Assembly: GCA_902634935.1 (NCBI GenBank)
Contig: CACPMF010000008.1
Span: forward strand, 1-64,000
Length of the DNA stretch: 64,000 bases
Direction of reading: 5' to 3'
Source: an uncultured Pelagibacteraceae bacterium
Lineage (GTDB): Bacteria > Pseudomonadota > Alphaproteobacteria > Pelagibacterales > Pelagibacteraceae
A program made the position numbers and the translations under genes. How positions within the stretch are numbered: the first letter of the stretch is position 1; each line of letters opens with the position of its first letter. Below, in pieces: positions 63,601-64,000 of this stretch. The notes beneath the pieces are model-generated. The model made no database searches, was not told the origin of the DNA, and worked only from the letters and a program-made list of their open reading frames with translations.

Positions 63601-63713
63601 AGAGTAATTACTGCATCATTTTTTTTTAAATGATCACCTTTTTTGACAAGCACCTCTATTACTTCTACTTGATCAAAATCTCCAATATCTGGGACTAACA
63701 ATTCTAAGTTCAT
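60681..63713 (-). CDS. aceE: pyruvate dehydrogenase E1 (homodimeric AceE type) with fused N-terminal lipoyl domain
   Basis: N-terminus LVPDIGDFDQVEVIEVLVKKGDHLKKNDAVITLESDKSSVEVPSTIEG, followed by E1: RRLRSLIRWNAAAMVVRANK, GHSAPGMYARAFLEGRL, GDGEMDEPESLGAI, GEGLQHQDGHSHL. Confidence 0.95.
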   Translation of the reverse strand: MNLELLVPDIGDFDQVEVIEVLVKKGDHLKKNDAVITLESDKSSVEVPSTIEGSIKDIIVKVGDKVSKGDVILSVVGTENKDEKIPPLTEKIIKEAENTIQYNDNLNQIKKPEPIKNIKKTNIEFVSNKDDIDPVETKEWVESLTAVVQQEGPERANFLIKQLIDHAYRQGSKIPYTQSTPYINTIPPEEETKSPGDQNIERRLRSLIRWNAAAMVVRANKKFPELGGHIGTFASAATLYDVGMNHFWRAKSDNFGGDLIYFQGHSAPGMYARAFLEGRLNEKQLNSFRQEVNKGGLSSYPHPWLMPNFWQFPTVSMGLGPMLAIYQARFMKYLINRGLIKDEGRKVWAFLGDGEMDEPESLGAIGLAAREKLDNLIFVVNCNLQRLDGPVRGNGKIIQELEGIFRGAGWNVIKVIWGSYWDSLLANDKSGHLVKLMNETVDGEYQAFKARDGLYVREKFFGKFPETFQMVSAMSDKDIWRLNRGGHDPHKVYAAYDKAVKNIGSPTVIIAKTIKGYGMGKSGESVNTTHQQKKLDVDDLMYYRDRFDVPLSDQQVKNIEYFKPDENSPEIKYLKQRRYDLGGFIPERTTFSKPIKTPEKNIFDSMTKSTGEKEMSTTMALVRMLTSLLRDKHVAKKLVPIIPDEARTFGMEGFFQKIGIYAHEGQKYEPEDAAQLSSYREEKSGQVLEEGINEAGAMSSWIAAGTSYTNHDIEMIPIYLFYSMFGFQRTGDFAWAAGDSQARGFLIGATAGRTTLAGEGLQHQDGHSHLLASTIPNCISYDPTFHYELAVIFREGLKRMHENNENIFYYITTMNENYSHPEMPKGCEDGILKGMYRIKDFSKHKKNKIQLLGSGAILREMISAAEILQNDYEIDSEIWSVTSFNELRRDGLEVERFNLLNPDKEKKITYLEKCLGKTEGPILAASDYMRMNSDQIRPYVSKSFYSLGTDGFGRSDTRKNLRKFFEVDKEHIVTYGLSILANEQLIASKYVKDAIKKYKIDQAKPMPTKL

Positions 63714-63832
63714 TTTGAAATATTATATATATCTTTTTTCTAAAATAGATGATTATTTCCAAAAATAAATAATCAATATTTGAATAATCACAAATATAGA
63801 TTAAAAATTAAACTAAAATACTTTAATAAGTC

Positions 63833-63909
63833 GCGCCTGTAGCTCAATTGGATAGAGCGCTTGGCTACGGACCAGGAGGTTCTGGGTTCAACTCCTAGCA
63901 GGCGCACCA
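63833..63909 (+). tRNA. tRNA-Arg (ACG)
   Basis: GCGCCTGTAGCTCAATTGGATAGAGCGCTTGGCTACGGACCAGGAGGTTCTGGGTTCAACTCCTAGCAGGCGCACCA. Confidence 0.96.
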
Positions 63910-63928
63910 AAATTGGAAAGGAATTAAT

Positions 63929-64000
63929 TTGTCGCTTCAAAAATCAGTTATTTATTTTTTTTTAATTGTGATAGTTATTCTTTTTATAATTACTGTATTT
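63929..64000 (+). CDS. N-terminus of a membrane protein, truncated by the window end (TTG start)
   Basis: In-frame SLQKSVIYFFLIVIVILFIITVF, open to the window edge; preceded by GGAAAGGAA (possible RBS). Confidence 0.4.
   Translation, partial: MSLQKSVIYFFLIVIVILFIITVF

Overview
The window is a very AT-rich, densely packed stretch of bacterial chromosome. Gene content, gene order (pyrF-trpFBA-accD-folC; murA-DUF2948-hisD-infA; rpmH-rnpA-yidD-yidC-argB; bolA-dnaJ-cobS-cobT) and protein style point to an alphaproteobacterium of the SAR11/Pelagibacter type. That taxonomy is inference; no database search was possible. I support about 60 CDS and 5 tRNAs (His, Phe, Thr, Ser, Arg). I recognised no rRNA, CRISPR array, transposon or integrated prophage. 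Most of the content is core metabolism, translation and replication. The items most worth a second look are: (1) a pyruvate dehydrogenase E1 with its own N-terminal lipoyl domain, beside a single-lipoyl E2; (2) a phage-like PD-(D/E)XK exonuclease between sbcB and rmuC; (3) adjacent HDAC-like deacetylase and SET-domain methyltransferase genes; (4) a bolA-dnaJ-cobS-cobT cluster with no local cobN or B12 gene; (5) a RegB-type kinase that keeps both the quinone-site and redox-Cys motifs; (6) a structured intergenic element between tRNA-His and a cold-shock gene; (7) tRNA-His without an encoded G-1; (8) convergent gene pairs sharing a 4-nt TTAA/TTAG as both stop codons.
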